Shown: one piece after another, positions 42,027 to 51,221 of the stretch
Layout of the letters: each line of letters opens with the position of its first letter
How positions within the stretch are numbered: the stretch's first letter is position 1
Origin: Paenibacillus lignilyticus
GTDB lineage: Bacteria > Bacillota > Bacilli > Paenibacillales > Paenibacillaceae
DNA: 64,000 nucleotides
Assembly (NCBI RefSeq): GCF_017942085.1
Contig: NZ_JAGKSP010000002.1
Span: forward strand, 434,001 to 498,000
Direction of reading: 5' to 3'
Translations under genes and position numbers: made by a program
The notes under the pieces: model-generated
The model's database searches: none
What the model was told of the DNA's origin: nothing
The model's input: the letters and a program-made list of their open reading frames with translations, nothing else

Positions 42027-43568
42027 ATGAAACGGCATAATGAACCTGTTGTGGATACCGATTCTGATGCGGGTACGGATAAGAATCAAAAACATGCAAC
42101 CCCGAAGACAATCTCCGAGGTTTTTGAGCTGGCACTGAAATCCGGCGATTTCCATCAATTTTCTCCGGTTGAAGGCAACTTTCCCGTACGCATTCAAATC
42201 AGCTACTATGAAACGCTCGTGAATTGCACGAAAATAAACCGATACATTGTTTCGGAAATTCAACAAAAGATCGGACTCATTCATGAACTGGAAGATCTAA
42301 AAAACATCATACCCTTTGTGGATGTGAAAGTGTCCCATGATCCGGAGGATGTAGGGAATAAGCTGATCAAAGGTTATGTAGTCCTTCAGCTAAACGAAGC
42401 CGAGCATGAGTTCCTCCTCGTAAACGTCAATCAAGCGGATCTCGGCCATCGGATGACCAATGAAACCGAGAATGAATTCAGCGTCGTCGGACCCAAAGTC
42501 GGCTTTGTTGAAAATATCGAACTCAACATTCATCTTCTTCGGCAGCAAATTTCCGTACCGGAGTTGGTTTTTGAAGAAGTAACGGTCGGTTCCATGTCCA
42601 ATACAACGGTAATGATCGTTTATATAGACGGCGTGACGAATGATCAGCACGTAGAGACCGCACGGCAGCGCCTTCGTGCAGCAGATGCGGATATCGTTTT
42701 CGACAGCTCGGTACTGGATCAAATCATCTCGGATCATACCAACACGCCGTTCCCCTTGTTTCTCTCCACGGAAAGAGTGGATCGCGTGGTCTATGCAATT
42801 ATTAACGGACAAGTCGCCATTCTTTCGGACGGGTCGCCTTATGTGATTACGGGGCCATCCGGTTTTTTGGATTTCTTCGCGTCGCCTGAGGATTATTATG
42901 TGCCCTGGATCGTCGGATCGTTCTTTCGGATTATTCGCATCATGAGCGTTATTTTCTCTGTATTCGCCACTCCCTTATATGTTGCCGTATTAACCTATCA
43001 TTTTGCGCTTCTGCCCGAAACGCTTCTTGAGCCGCTAATTATCTCACGCAGCCATGTTCCGTTTCCGCCCTTCGTCGAAGCCATCTTCCTGGAAATCACA
43101 ATCGAGCTGCTGCGGGAGGCGGGAGCGAGGCTCCCTGCCAAAATCGGACAAACCTTAGGTATCGTCGGCGGTATTGTAATCGGACAGGCGACGGTTCACG
43201 CGGCGCTGACCAGCAATATTTTGTTGATTATCGTTGCTTTAACGGCGCTCGCCTCGTTTACGACTCCTATTTTCAGAATGGCGAATACGATCCGATTGTT
43301 ACGCTTCCCCTTTATCCTGCTTGCGGCTTTATGGGGAGGATTAGGCATCGTTGCCGGATTTCTATTGCTTGCAGGACATTTATTGCGCCTGAAATCATTA
43401 GGGGTACCCTACCTGGCTCCGATCTTTCCATTTCGCACCGGAAACTTCTCGGACAGCTTCTTCCGCGCTCCTCTGCCTTATATGACAAAAAGAAGATATT
43501 ATTTAAAGCCAAAGTCGCTTACCCGTTATCGTCCAAAGGAAGATAAGGAGGACATTAGCAATGAATAG
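42027..43568 (+). CDS. Spore germination receptor subunit A (GerA family)
   Basis: 513 residues. The N-terminal cytosolic part (LVNCTKINRYIVSEIQQKIG, VGSMSNTTVMIVYIDGVTND, then SDGSPYVITGPSGFLDFFAS and PEDYYVPWIVGSFFRIIR) holds the conserved GerA blocks. About five membrane segments follow (SVIFSVFATPLYVAVLTYHF, QTLGIVGGIVIGQATVHAAL). The basic tail ends the protein. With subunits B and C it forms a germinant receptor in the spore inner membrane that starts germination when a nutrient binds. AAGGAG lies 6 bp before the ATG. The gene overlaps the next by 8 bp. Which nutrient is sensed cannot be read. Confidence 0.95.
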   Translation: MKRHNEPVVDTDSDAGTDKNQKHATPKTISEVFELALKSGDFHQFSPVEGNFPVRIQISYYETLVNCTKINRYIVSEIQQKIGLIHELEDLKNIIPFVDVKVSHDPEDVGNKLIKGYVVLQLNEAEHEFLLVNVNQADLGHRMTNETENEFSVVGPKVGFVENIELNIHLLRQQISVPELVFEEVTVGSMSNTTVMIVYIDGVTNDQHVETARQRLRAADADIVFDSSVLDQIISDHTNTPFPLFLSTERVDRVVYAIINGQVAILSDGSPYVITGPSGFLDFFASPEDYYVPWIVGSFFRIIRIMSVIFSVFATPLYVAVLTYHFALLPETLLEPLIISRSHVPFPPFVEAIFLEITIELLREAGARLPAKIGQTLGIVGGIVIGQATVHAALTSNILLIIVALTALASFTTPIFRMANTIRLLRFPFILLAALWGGLGIVAGFLLLAGHLLRLKSLGVPYLAPIFPFRTGNFSDSFFRAPLPYMTKRRYYLKPKSLTRYRPKEDKEDISNE

Positions 43569-44649
43569 AATGAAATGTCTGCTATGGCTTCTTATTATCG
43601 CTTTGTTCATTGTTCTTGCTGGCTGCAGCAATGCAGTCGTTGTCGACCATATTCGCAGCTTGGCCGTACTCGGTTTCGATAAACAAGGTTCCGGATACAA
43701 GGCCTCGGCATTGTACGCCGATTATGAAGACAAAGGAAGAATAAAGTTGCTTCAAGGAGAAGCCAAGCGAACAAGGGTTATGATCAAAGAAATGGCCTTC
43801 CAATCCGCACAGCCCATACAGATAGAGAAACTGAAAATGCTGGCCTTTAGCAAAGAAGTAGCCGCCGAAGGGGTCAAGACGTTTATTAAAACCTTTTGCA
43901 GAGACCCTATCATCAGCTTCTATGTGACCTTGGCCGTCGTTGACGACTCCGTAGCCTCCTTAGCAACTAGTTTATTGGGCAAAGACAGCAAAGAGTTTCC
44001 TTATCACTTAATCGATCAGAATATGAAGCAAGAAATGATCCCACACTCGACCGTATCGAGCGTCTTATTTGATTTTTACGGATTGGGGCGAGACTTTTCC
44101 GTGCCTTATCTCAAGTTAAACGACAAGAAGCAAATTGAAATCGCCGGATACGCGATCTTCAAAGGTGACCGGTTGAAGCTGATCTTGAACCAAGAAGAAA
44201 TGGTGTATTATAAATTGCTTCAAGGCCATGCACTTCGCGGAGATATCCCGTTTGAGATCAGGAAAGACGCCAAGCACTCCCCTGCCGTATTTAATACAAC
44301 TTCCGGGAAGATGAAGAGGAAGATATCCACCGGTCATTCAGAGACGAAAGTAGCTTATTCCTTTAAGCTGAAGGGGATGGTGAACGAATATCCGGATTGG
44401 TTTTCTTTGAACAAAGAGGAGAATACGAAATCTTTGGCTGATCAGTTGGAAAAGCAGGTGCAAAGCCATATTCTTGCGTTACTGCACAAATTCGTCAAGG
44501 AAGGCGTTGACCCGCTGGGAATCGGCGATTTGACGAGATCTCGCCAAAGAGGATGGACGGAGCAGAAATTCTATGCGACCGAATACGATAATGTCCAATT
44601 CGATGTTCACATTCATGTCCTGTTAACCAAGGCGGGAATCGCAGAATAA
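43561..44649 (+). CDS. Spore germination receptor lipoprotein subunit C (Ger(x)C family)
   Basis: 362 residues. The signal peptide ends in a lipobox LAGC with the lipid-bearing C22. The mature start NAVVVDHIRSLAVLGFDKQG is a variant of the GerC opening that normally reads (W/V)D...EI. Later blocks (AQPIQIEKLKMLAFSKEVAA, LKLNDKKQIEIAGYAIFKGD, then QSHILALLHKFVKEGVDPLG) fit the three-domain GerC fold. It is tethered to the outer face of the spore inner membrane. It overlaps subunit A by 8 bp and precedes subunit B by 26 bp, so gene order is A-C-B rather than A-B-C. Confidence 0.93.
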   Translation: MNRMKCLLWLLIIALFIVLAGCSNAVVVDHIRSLAVLGFDKQGSGYKASALYADYEDKGRIKLLQGEAKRTRVMIKEMAFQSAQPIQIEKLKMLAFSKEVAAEGVKTFIKTFCRDPIISFYVTLAVVDDSVASLATSLLGKDSKEFPYHLIDQNMKQEMIPHSTVSSVLFDFYGLGRDFSVPYLKLNDKKQIEIAGYAIFKGDRLKLILNQEEMVYYKLLQGHALRGDIPFEIRKDAKHSPAVFNTTSGKMKRKISTGHSETKVAYSFKLKGMVNEYPDWFSLNKEENTKSLADQLEKQVQSHILALLHKFVKEGVDPLGIGDLTRSRQRGWTEQKFYATEYDNVQFDVHIHVLLTKAGIAE

Positions 44650-44675
44650 AGACGTGAGGGGGTACCTGTAACCGG

Positions 44676-45785
44676 ATGGGAACACATGTGAAGGAAAGCT
44701 TAACCCTATCTCCATATTTCCTATGGATATTAATACACGGTACCCAAATGCGCAGCACCTTGTTAATATTTCAAAACAGCATCATTAAGGGGGCTGAAAT
44801 GGACGCCTGGCTCTCCTTTATGCTCGTTGGCGTAAGCTTTCATCTCCTTATCGCGATGATGTTTTATTTGCTGAAGCATGCAGCAGAGGGCGATATCATT
44901 TCGCTGCACAACCAGTTATTCGGCAAGTGGCTCGGAAAACTGCTTACCTTCGCGTTCTATGGCTATATCCTTCTGTTTATCGTAAATGAGTTAAGAGCCT
45001 ACATGGAAGTCATTCATGTTTGGGTTTTCCCCAATACACAACTGTGGAGCCTGTCGGTCTTGTTTTTGCTCATTTCCGCTTACATCGTTGCCGGGGGCTT
45101 AAGGGTCATAACCGGAATTACGCTTGTCTGTGTCCTCATCCCGACTATGCTGATTCCGTCCCTTTATTACCCGCTGAAGCACGCTCATTGGACGAACTTT
45201 CTCCCGATGTTCAATCATACGGGGTATCAGTACGCGGAGTCTGCCTATCATTCATTAAGCTCATTTCTAGGGGCCGAATTTCTGCTGCTCTTGTACCCGT
45301 TCATCAAAAATCAGGAAAAGTCCAAGAAATGGGCTCATCTTGCCGTAGCTCATTCTACGATCATTCCATTACTGATCGCCTTGGTCAGCTTCGCATTCTT
45401 AAATCTACAGGAGCTGAGCCATATCATATGGCCGACGCTTATGTTATCCAAAATCATCAGTTTCCCGGTTCTGGAACGATTTGATTATGTGTATATTTTC
45501 ATTTGGTTTTTCGTCATTATTTCCCCTTGCTGCGTCGGCTTGTGGGGAGGGACTCGCATTCTCAAGAAAACAATCGGCTTGCGACCAAGGCCCGCCTTAT
45601 GGATCACCATCAGTATCGTGTTTGTCATTATGCTCCCTATGAAAAGCCCCTTGGTGATCAATAAGCTGGACTCTGCTTTAACCCTGTCGGGGTGGATTCT
45701 CATGTACGGCTACCTACCGCTGCTATGTATATGGGTTGGCCTCAGGAATTGGCTTGCAAACACGAAAAGGACAGCCTCCACTTGA
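44676..45785 (+). CDS. Spore germination receptor permease subunit B (GerAB/endospore germination permease)
   Basis: 369 residues with about ten membrane segments, in the APC amino-acid permease superfamily. The start KESLTLSPYFLWILIHGTQM, the middle ISAYIVAGGLRVITGITLVC and FDYVYIFIWFFVIISPCC agree with GerAB-type germination permeases, which bind the amino-acid or sugar germinant. The ATG at 44676 has GAGGGGGT about 13 bp upstream; a GTG four codons on is possible. It is the last gene of the operon and its last codons form the left arm of the terminator. Confidence 0.92.
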   Translation: MGTHVKESLTLSPYFLWILIHGTQMRSTLLIFQNSIIKGAEMDAWLSFMLVGVSFHLLIAMMFYLLKHAAEGDIISLHNQLFGKWLGKLLTFAFYGYILLFIVNELRAYMEVIHVWVFPNTQLWSLSVLFLLISAYIVAGGLRVITGITLVCVLIPTMLIPSLYYPLKHAHWTNFLPMFNHTGYQYAESAYHSLSSFLGAEFLLLLYPFIKNQEKSKKWAHLAVAHSTIIPLLIALVSFAFLNLQELSHIIWPTLMLSKIISFPVLERFDYVYIFIWFFVIISPCCVGLWGGTRILKKTIGLRPRPALWITISIVFVIMLPMKSPLVINKLDSALTLSGWILMYGYLPLLCIWVGLRNWLANTKRTAST

Positions 45786-45799
45786 GGCCGTCCTTTTCT
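45764..45799 (+). terminator. Terminator of the germination operon
   Basis: Stem GAAAAGGACAGCCTC / GAGGCCGTCCTTTTC with one mismatch and a 5-base loop. The left arm is part of the permease coding sequence. T-rich tail follows. Confidence 0.88.
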
Positions 45800-45800
45800 C

Positions 45801-45816
45801 TTATACGATTCGTTAG
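45801..45816. repeat. Isolated half-site of family A
   Basis: ATACGATTCGTTAG, the conserved end of the inverted family A copy, stands alone 2 bp after the germination terminator. No partner at 50 bp is seen. Confidence 0.55.
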
Positions 45817-45852
45817 TTAATAAACGACACTAAAGGCATCCGCATGAACGCA

Positions 45853-45893
45853 GCAAAAAAAGATCGGATTCCGAGAAGATTCCGATCTTTCTT
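45853..45893 (-). terminator. Terminator downstream of the permease pseudogene
   Basis: Perfect stem AAAGATCGGA / TCCGATCTTT with a 12-base loop, preceded on the plus strand by a run of A. It is intact although its gene is broken. Confidence 0.85.
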
Positions 45894-45906
45894 ATGCGGA
45901 GAATGA

Positions 45907-46446
45907 CTAAGCTTTCGAACGCACTAACAAGAAAAGAAAATACGGAGAACCAATTACGGCGACGACGATGCCCGTCGGAATTTCCGATGGCATGAACGCA
46001 CATCTGGCGATCGTATCTGCCGTGATAATGAGCAGTGCGCCTACAAGCGCGGTAACCGGCAGCAGCGCCTGATGCCTCGAGCCGACCAGCCTGCGAGCAA
46101 GATGCGGAGCAATCAAACCAACGAAACCGATGCTTCCGCTTACCGCAACACAGGAGCCCGCGAGCCCGACGGCCGCTGCCAAATGAGAGAATCTGTTCAC
46201 GGGACACGAACGCCCCCAGCCCCGTTGCCATCGACTCACCTAAGTTAAGGATGTTTAACGTTCTTGCTTTGTAGAATACGTACGGCAAGAGGATTGCGAT
46301 GAACGGCAGCAAGGCGAGCACGAACTGCCAGTCTTTCCCCCAGATGCTTCCCGCCAGCCACGTTTGGATGAACATAAACTTTTCTTTCGAAATCGGCAGC
46401 GACAGCACAATCGTCACCGCGGATATGCCCGCGGTCACGCGGACTT
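45907..46446 (-). pseudogene. Broken FecCD-type siderophore ABC permease
   Basis: Two reading frames carry one protein. The first (VTAGISAVTIVLSLPISKEK, then WLAGSIWGKDWQFVLALLPF and LNLGESMATGLGAFVSRE) breaks off near 46200. The second continues as NRFSHLAAAVGLAGSCVAVS, GSIGFVGLIAPHLARRLVGS and LLIITADTIARCAFMPSEIP, ending at 45907. This is the C-terminal half of a FecCD iron-siderophore permease. A frameshift near 46200 separates the halves, and the first 150 or so residues are missing, since the sequence starts directly after the reductase stop codon at 46459. No ATPase or binding-protein gene is beside it. Non-functional. Confidence 0.88.
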
Positions 46447-46458
46447 CATTGGGATCTC

Positions 46459-46938
46459 TTACAAATGGGAAACCAGCGCATCAACAAACTTCTCTAAATA
46501 TTGCTGATCCAGCTCGTCAAAACGCTCGAGGACCGGGCTATCGATATCAAGCACGCCTACCAATTCCCCGTTCTTGATCATTGGGATGACAATCTCCGAT
46601 TGTGAAGCCGCGTCGCATGCGATATGCCCGGGAAACTCATGGACATTGGCCACGCGAACCGTCGCCTTGTCGCTGGCTGCCTTGCCGCACACCCCTCGTG
46701 ATAGCGGAATTCGCACACAAGCAGGCAAGCCTTGGAATGGACCTAACACAAGCTCATCGCCCTTATATAGATAAAACCCTACCCAATTAATGGTATCCAG
46801 GAACTGATTGAGCAACGACGAAGCGTTGGATAAATTAGCAATGCTATCACTTTCTCCGTCCAGCAACGCGTGCAATTGGCGGATTAACAGTTCATAATTA
46901 TCTGCTCGTGAGCCTTTGTATTCTTCCGTATGAAACAT
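46459..46938 (-). CDS. Free methionine-(R)-sulfoxide reductase (GAF-domain fRMsr)
   Basis: 159 residues from ATG at 46938, which has AAGGAG 7 bp upstream; the open frame extends 12 codons further. A single GAF domain with the fRMsr signatures NWVGFYLYKGDELVLGPFQG and PACVRIPLSRGVCGKAA, and ACDAASQSEIVIPM. The three conserved cysteines are C74, C84 and C108, of which the last is the usual catalytic one. The enzyme reduces free L-methionine (R)-sulfoxide with thioredoxin and protects against oxidative damage. It ends 13 bp before the remnant of the siderophore permease. Confidence 0.93.
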   Translation of the reverse strand: MFHTEEYKGSRADNYELLIRQLHALLDGESDSIANLSNASSLLNQFLDTINWVGFYLYKGDELVLGPFQGLPACVRIPLSRGVCGKAASDKATVRVANVHEFPGHIACDAASQSEIVIPMIKNGELVGVLDIDSPVLERFDELDQQYLEKFVDALVSHL

Positions 46939-47072
46939 AACTATACTCCTTAATCGCTGCGGACTATTCATCATCAGAGCGGGCTATTTGCTATACCTGT
47001 TTTCAGTATACCATTGTCGTGTTTATTCATTAAGTCCTAATTATTGACAGGGTATTAGCCGCACTATAAGTA

Positions 47073-47306
47073 CTATCTTCTTCGCATTGAGGAGACGTGC
47101 GAGAAAACTGAAAATATGGCTGCTATTAATCCAAACCCTGAGATAAATGTATAAATGAACAGAGGTGCAGGACTAGGGTCAGCGTAGAAGTTATCCAGAT
47201 CTGCGATTGTATTGAAATAGTAAATCCCTCCCAGAATTGCTCCGCCGATCCAGACCAGAACCCCAATTATTGCAATCAGCAAATATTTGCTCGTCACTAT
47301 TCTCAT
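47073..47306 (-). CDS. Small membrane protein, 77 aa
   Basis: Two clear membrane segments (YLLIAIIGVLVWIGGAILGG and LFIYTFISGFGLIAAIFSVF) enclose a short polar loop with acidic residues (ADLDNFYADPSPAP). The C-terminus HVSSMRRR is basic and should be cytosolic. AAGGAGAG lies 8 bp before the ATG, which supports a real gene. No family is recognised and nothing near it suggests a partner. Length and two-helix layout resemble the many unassigned small membrane proteins of Bacillales. Confidence 0.75.
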   Translation of the reverse strand: MRIVTSKYLLIAIIGVLVWIGGAILGGIYYFNTIADLDNFYADPSPAPLFIYTFISGFGLIAAIFSVFSHVSSMRRR

Positions 47307-47399
47307 AGGTGATTCTCTCCTTACGCATCCATAATCAGGTGTGGAATTAGTACCGCTGCTTCATACAGCATAACGATTGTTATAAATTTCCACAACCTA

Positions 47400-47452
47400 A
47401 AAAAAGGCTATGCGCCCGAGATAGAATTACTCGGAGCCGCACAGCCTCTATT
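47400..47452 (-). terminator. Terminator of the lpl-type operon
   Basis: Interrupted stem AGGCT-TGCG-CCGAG / CTCGG-CGCA-AGCCT with a loop of about 11 bases and seven A before the left arm, which give a T-tract on the minus strand. It lies just after the binding-protein stop codon. Confidence 0.82.
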
Positions 47453-47459
47453 CTTCCGC

Positions 47460-49130
47460 TTATTGCTTCTTGCTATCGTACGCCTTCTGATAGATATCCA
47501 GATAGTGAGCCAGATTCAAGCCATCAAAGCCTTTGACGTAGCTGTCCCACTCGGAATCCGTCAGCTGCTTCGAGCCCGTTACAAACTGCGCCATGTTGGA
47601 GCGGATGTACTCGTTGATCTGCGTGCGCAGCATAATCGTTTCTTTCGCGTCGTTCTCATCCATGAAGATGGTGAGCGGGAACGTCTCTTCCGGCTGCTTG
47701 TTTTCGTAATTATTCGCCGTTTCGGTGAAGAGACGGAATTCATAGCCCTGTTGGGAGAACATATCGGCCGGCGCCGTCCAGGATTCGCGGATTTCACGCG
47801 TCCGTCTCGTGATGCCCATCTGATCCCAAGTATCGTTGGACGTCGTCGTGATGTCCCAATATTTCGGCTTCAAGCTGTACTTGGCCGGATTGCCGTGCAC
47901 ATCCTTCTCGCCATCCGGTGCTTTCTCCCAGAAGTTGCCTTCTAGACCGTATTCGTTCATAATGGCATGCTCTTCGGAATACATGTAATCCGCCATTTTG
48001 ATCGCCGCGATGGCTTCTTCCTCCGATGCTTTATTCGTGATCGCGAACTGTCCATTGCCGTATGCCTTATAGTAGCCGGCATAAGCAACTCCCCCAGGAC
48101 CTGTAAGCGGAGGTACCGTTACATACTCCTTATGACGGTTCTGCCCTTCAGCCAAGCTGAAGGCCATGCCGATGTGACCCGCGGTCACGCTGCCGATGAC
48201 ATTGTCGCCTTCTTGGTTGCCCACTTGCGCCATTTGGTCGACATTCTGCGTGAACGCTTCTTTATCGATCAACCCTTCGCTGAAGAGCTTGTTAATGTAG
48301 GTTAAGCCTTCGCGCCACTCCGGCTGATTGGCTGCCAGCTGCACTTTGCCGTCCTTCAAGTAGAAGAAATCCTCATCGTTATCATAGATAAAAGCATTCA
48401 TTAAGAAGTTGGACGGAATACCGTGCCAGGTATTGAATGCACCGGACAGCGGGACTTCGTCCGCTTTGCCGTTGCCGTTCGGGTCCTGCGTTTTGAAAGC
48501 CTTGAGCACTTCAAAATATTCGTCCGTCGTCGTCGGCATTTTCAAACCCAGCTTATCCAGCCACGTCTTGTTAATCCAGAGCTTCTGCGAATACCAGCAA
48601 TGGAAACAGTCGTTAATATGCGGCAGCGAATAGATGTTACCGTCCGGAGCCGTAATCGCGTCCTTCAGATCTTTGTCTTCCGTGAACGCGCGTTTGATTT
48701 CATCGCCATATTGGTCAATCAAGTCATTCAGCGGTCTAAGAATACCTTGCTTGCCGTAATCGATTTGCTCCGCTTGCGTGAAATCACCGGAGAGGAACAC
48801 GGCCGGATAATCGCCGCTCGCCAGAATCAGCTTCTTCTTGTCCTTGGCGTTTGCGCTTGGCGTTGCATCGAACTTGAACTTGATATTGAGCTTCTTCTCC
48901 ATATACGTTGTTACTGCATTCGTGTTAATGTCCTCGATCCTAGGAGAAACGCTGATAAACGTATTCAGCGTAACCGTCTTTCCGGTATCCACCTTGTTGC
49001 CCGATCCGTTATTCGCTCCCTCGCTGACACTGCCGTTATTACCGCTATTGCCGTTGCTGCTGCATGCCGTGATGATTGACGCGATCATGACTAGTAAAGC
49101 TAGCATTTTCGAGCTTCTCTTCATCTTCAA
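47460..49130 (-). CDS. Extracellular solute-binding lipoprotein of an oligosaccharide ABC importer (LplA/YtcQ-like)
   Basis: 556 residues. Lipobox IITAC with C23, then a Ser/Gly/Asn-rich spacer. The mature protein (VTTYMEKKLNIKFKFDATPS, LILASGDYPAVFLSGDFTQA, HCWYSQKLWINKTWLDKLGL and TTDEYFEVLKAFKTQDPNGN) is a family 1 large binding protein of the LplA/YtcQ group. DPNGNGKADEVPLSG is the EF-hand-like calcium loop usual for this group. Relatives import rhamnogalacturonan or xylan oligosaccharides. It is the last gene after two permeases; no ATPase gene is present, so a shared MsmX-like ATPase is expected. Confidence 0.93.
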   Translation of the reverse strand: MKMKRSSKMLALLVMIASIITACSSNGNSGNNGSVSEGANNGSGNKVDTGKTVTLNTFISVSPRIEDINTNAVTTYMEKKLNIKFKFDATPSANAKDKKKLILASGDYPAVFLSGDFTQAEQIDYGKQGILRPLNDLIDQYGDEIKRAFTEDKDLKDAITAPDGNIYSLPHINDCFHCWYSQKLWINKTWLDKLGLKMPTTTDEYFEVLKAFKTQDPNGNGKADEVPLSGAFNTWHGIPSNFLMNAFIYDNDEDFFYLKDGKVQLAANQPEWREGLTYINKLFSEGLIDKEAFTQNVDQMAQVGNQEGDNVIGSVTAGHIGMAFSLAEGQNRHKEYVTVPPLTGPGGVAYAGYYKAYGNGQFAITNKASEEEAIAAIKMADYMYSEEHAIMNEYGLEGNFWEKAPDGEKDVHGNPAKYSLKPKYWDITTTSNDTWDQMGITRRTREIRESWTAPADMFSQQGYEFRLFTETANNYENKQPEETFPLTIFMDENDAKETIMLRTQINEYIRSNMAQFVTGSKQLTDSEWDSYVKGFDGLNLAHYLDIYQKAYDSKKQ

Positions 49131-49236
49131 GACAGACGCCTCCTCGATAATTTCAATCTTATCATGCTTCTCTCTTCACGCACATGCATCCTTACCGCTA
49201 ATTGCCGGCATCACCTCCAGGACCGAATATGTCCGA

Positions 49237-50136
49237 TTATCCTTTCAGGGAGCCGATCAGAATGCCTTGTACAAAATACTTCTGCACAAACGGATAAATG
49301 GCGAGCACGGGTACCGTTGCGACGACGATAAGCGAGAATTTCAATAAGTCTCGGAGACCCTGCATCGCGGACATTTTATTGGCGTCCACCATCATACTGG
49401 AGTCGATGGAATTTAGGATTAGAATATTGCGCAGCACGATTTGAAGCGGAAACAGCTCCTGCGACTTCAGGAATATAAGCGCTTCGAAGTAGGCATTCCA
49501 ATGTCCGACCGCATACATGAGCACAAGTACGGCCAAGATTGGCTTTGAGAGCGGCAATACGACCCGCAATAAGAAGCCTAAATCAGAGCACCCATCGAGC
49601 TCTGCAGCTTCGCCAAGCTCCTTCGGAATACTGGACTGGAAGAAGGTTCGGGCAATAATAACCTGCCAGACCGCCATCGCGCCCGGTAGGAGCATGGCCC
49701 ACCTGGTGTCCAGAATGCCGATATTTTTCACCGTCAAGTAATACGGAATCAGACCGCCGTTGAACATCATCGTGATCACTAAGATCACCATGATGGCATG
49801 CCGACCATAGAACGTCGATTTGGAGAGCGGATATGCCAGCATAACGGTCAAGGTGACGTTAATTAAAACCCCGAATCCCGTGTAGAAGAGCGAATTTCCG
49901 TACCCCGTCATGATCATCGGATTGGAGAAGATCGCCTTGTATCCGGCTAAGCTGAAGTCCACCGGAAACAACCACACTCTCCCGCTGATTACCGCCTGTG
50001 GCGAACTGAAGGACGAGCTTACGATATACAAGAGCGGATATAGAACAGCCAGCAGGATGATCCCCAAGAAGGCATAAACCAGCGTCAGAAACAGCTTGTC
50101 TCCGAACGATTCCCGAATTGCGTTTGAACGCGCCAC
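49237..50136 (-). CDS. ABC importer permease, LplC-like
   Basis: 299 residues, six membrane segments. The start KLFLTLVYAFLGIILLAVLY and SSFSSPQAVISGRVWLFPVD are typical of LplC/YtcP permeases of carbohydrate uptake systems. The EAA loop that contacts the ATPase is GEAAELDGCSDLGFLLRVVL with PLSKP. The end (YPFVQKYFVQGILIGSLKG) is the conserved C-terminus of the family. It starts 13 bp after the LplB-like gene and precedes the binding-protein gene by 106 bp, a common order for this transporter group. Confidence 0.93.
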   Translation of the reverse strand: MARSNAIRESFGDKLFLTLVYAFLGIILLAVLYPLLYIVSSSFSSPQAVISGRVWLFPVDFSLAGYKAIFSNPMIMTGYGNSLFYTGFGVLINVTLTVMLAYPLSKSTFYGRHAIMVILVITMMFNGGLIPYYLTVKNIGILDTRWAMLLPGAMAVWQVIIARTFFQSSIPKELGEAAELDGCSDLGFLLRVVLPLSKPILAVLVLMYAVGHWNAYFEALIFLKSQELFPLQIVLRNILILNSIDSSMMVDANKMSAMQGLRDLLKFSLIVVATVPVLAIYPFVQKYFVQGILIGSLKG

Positions 50137-50149
50137 CTGCGAACCCCTC

Positions 50150-51124
50150 CTACCATAAGCTGCTGTCTGAAAGGCGTCTTGCGAAATAGTTGACGCTTAA
50201 CAGCAGAATGAGATTGATGACCGAATTGAATAAATCGACGGCAGCCGAGAAGCTGAAGTTCGCGCCAAGCAGCCCGATCTTATACACGTAAGTCGATATA
50301 ACCTCCGAGGTGCTCGTATTGAGCGGGTTTTGCATGAGGTAGATTTTTTCAAAGCCCACGTTCATGATCTGCCCGACATTCAGGATGAGTAATATGATTG
50401 CCGCAGGCATAATGCCCGGGATATCGATATGCCATACCTTCTGGATACGCGATGCCCCGTCCACTCGGGCCGCTTCATACAAGTCGGTATTGATTCCGGC
50501 TAAAGCCGCCAGGTAAATAACCGCGCCGTATCCAATGCCCTGCCACACGTTCGACCATACGAAGATGCTGCTGAAGTAGCTTGGAATCCCCATGAAATTC
50601 ACGGCTTCCATGCCAAACACGCTTAAGATATGATCGATAAAACCGAGCCTTGGCGACAGGAACAGAATGATCATGGATACCATGACGATCGTCGAGATGA
50701 AATACGGCGCGAACGTCACCATTTGCACGATTCGTTTGAAGCGCATGCTTCGCACCTCATTCAGCGCAAGGGCCAGAATAATCGGTGCGGGAAACCCGAC
50801 GAGCAGCGAGTAAAGACTGATTACAAGCGTGTTCTTAATGAGCAGCCAGAAGTTCGGCGATTTGAAGAAGGTGTTAAAATTCGTTAAGCCGACCCATTCG
50901 CTGCCGAGAAAGCCTCGTACCGGACTGAAATCCCGAAAGGCGATTTGAGCTCCGTACATGGGGATATATTTGAAAATAAACAAATACGCCAGCGGAAGCA
51001 GTACAAGCAGATAGAGCTGCCAATGCCGCTTCACGCGTTTGCCCCGATCCCTCAGCAGGAGCGAGGTGCCGCTGACACGAACTTCCGATTTCTCCCTTTC
51101 GATGACTCCTGTAGATGAAGGCAT
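50150..51124 (-). CDS. ABC importer permease, LplB-like
   Basis: 324 residues, six membrane segments after a charged cytosolic start. YLLVLLPLAYLFIFKYIPMY and GAQIAFRDFSPVRGFLGSEW are the hallmark of LplB-type permeases. The EAA loop reads YEAARVDGASRIQKVWHIDI with PGI. With the LplC-like protein it forms the channel of an oligosaccharide importer. It is first in the transporter operon, 246 bp downstream of the AraC-type regulator gene, and the gap holds direct repeats that may bind that regulator. Confidence 0.93.
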   Translation of the reverse strand: MPSSTGVIEREKSEVRVSGTSLLLRDRGKRVKRHWQLYLLVLLPLAYLFIFKYIPMYGAQIAFRDFSPVRGFLGSEWVGLTNFNTFFKSPNFWLLIKNTLVISLYSLLVGFPAPIILALALNEVRSMRFKRIVQMVTFAPYFISTIVMVSMIILFLSPRLGFIDHILSVFGMEAVNFMGIPSYFSSIFVWSNVWQGIGYGAVIYLAALAGINTDLYEAARVDGASRIQKVWHIDIPGIMPAAIILLILNVGQIMNVGFEKIYLMQNPLNTSTSEVISTYVYKIGLLGANFSFSAAVDLFNSVINLILLLSVNYFARRLSDSSLW

Positions 51125-51221
51125 GTTGTCCCATCACATCCCCTATTGAAGTGTTGGCCTTGATTGCTCTCAACGATAAGGGACGCAGGATACAGGCCGC
51201 AACAACCACTAATCCACCTGA

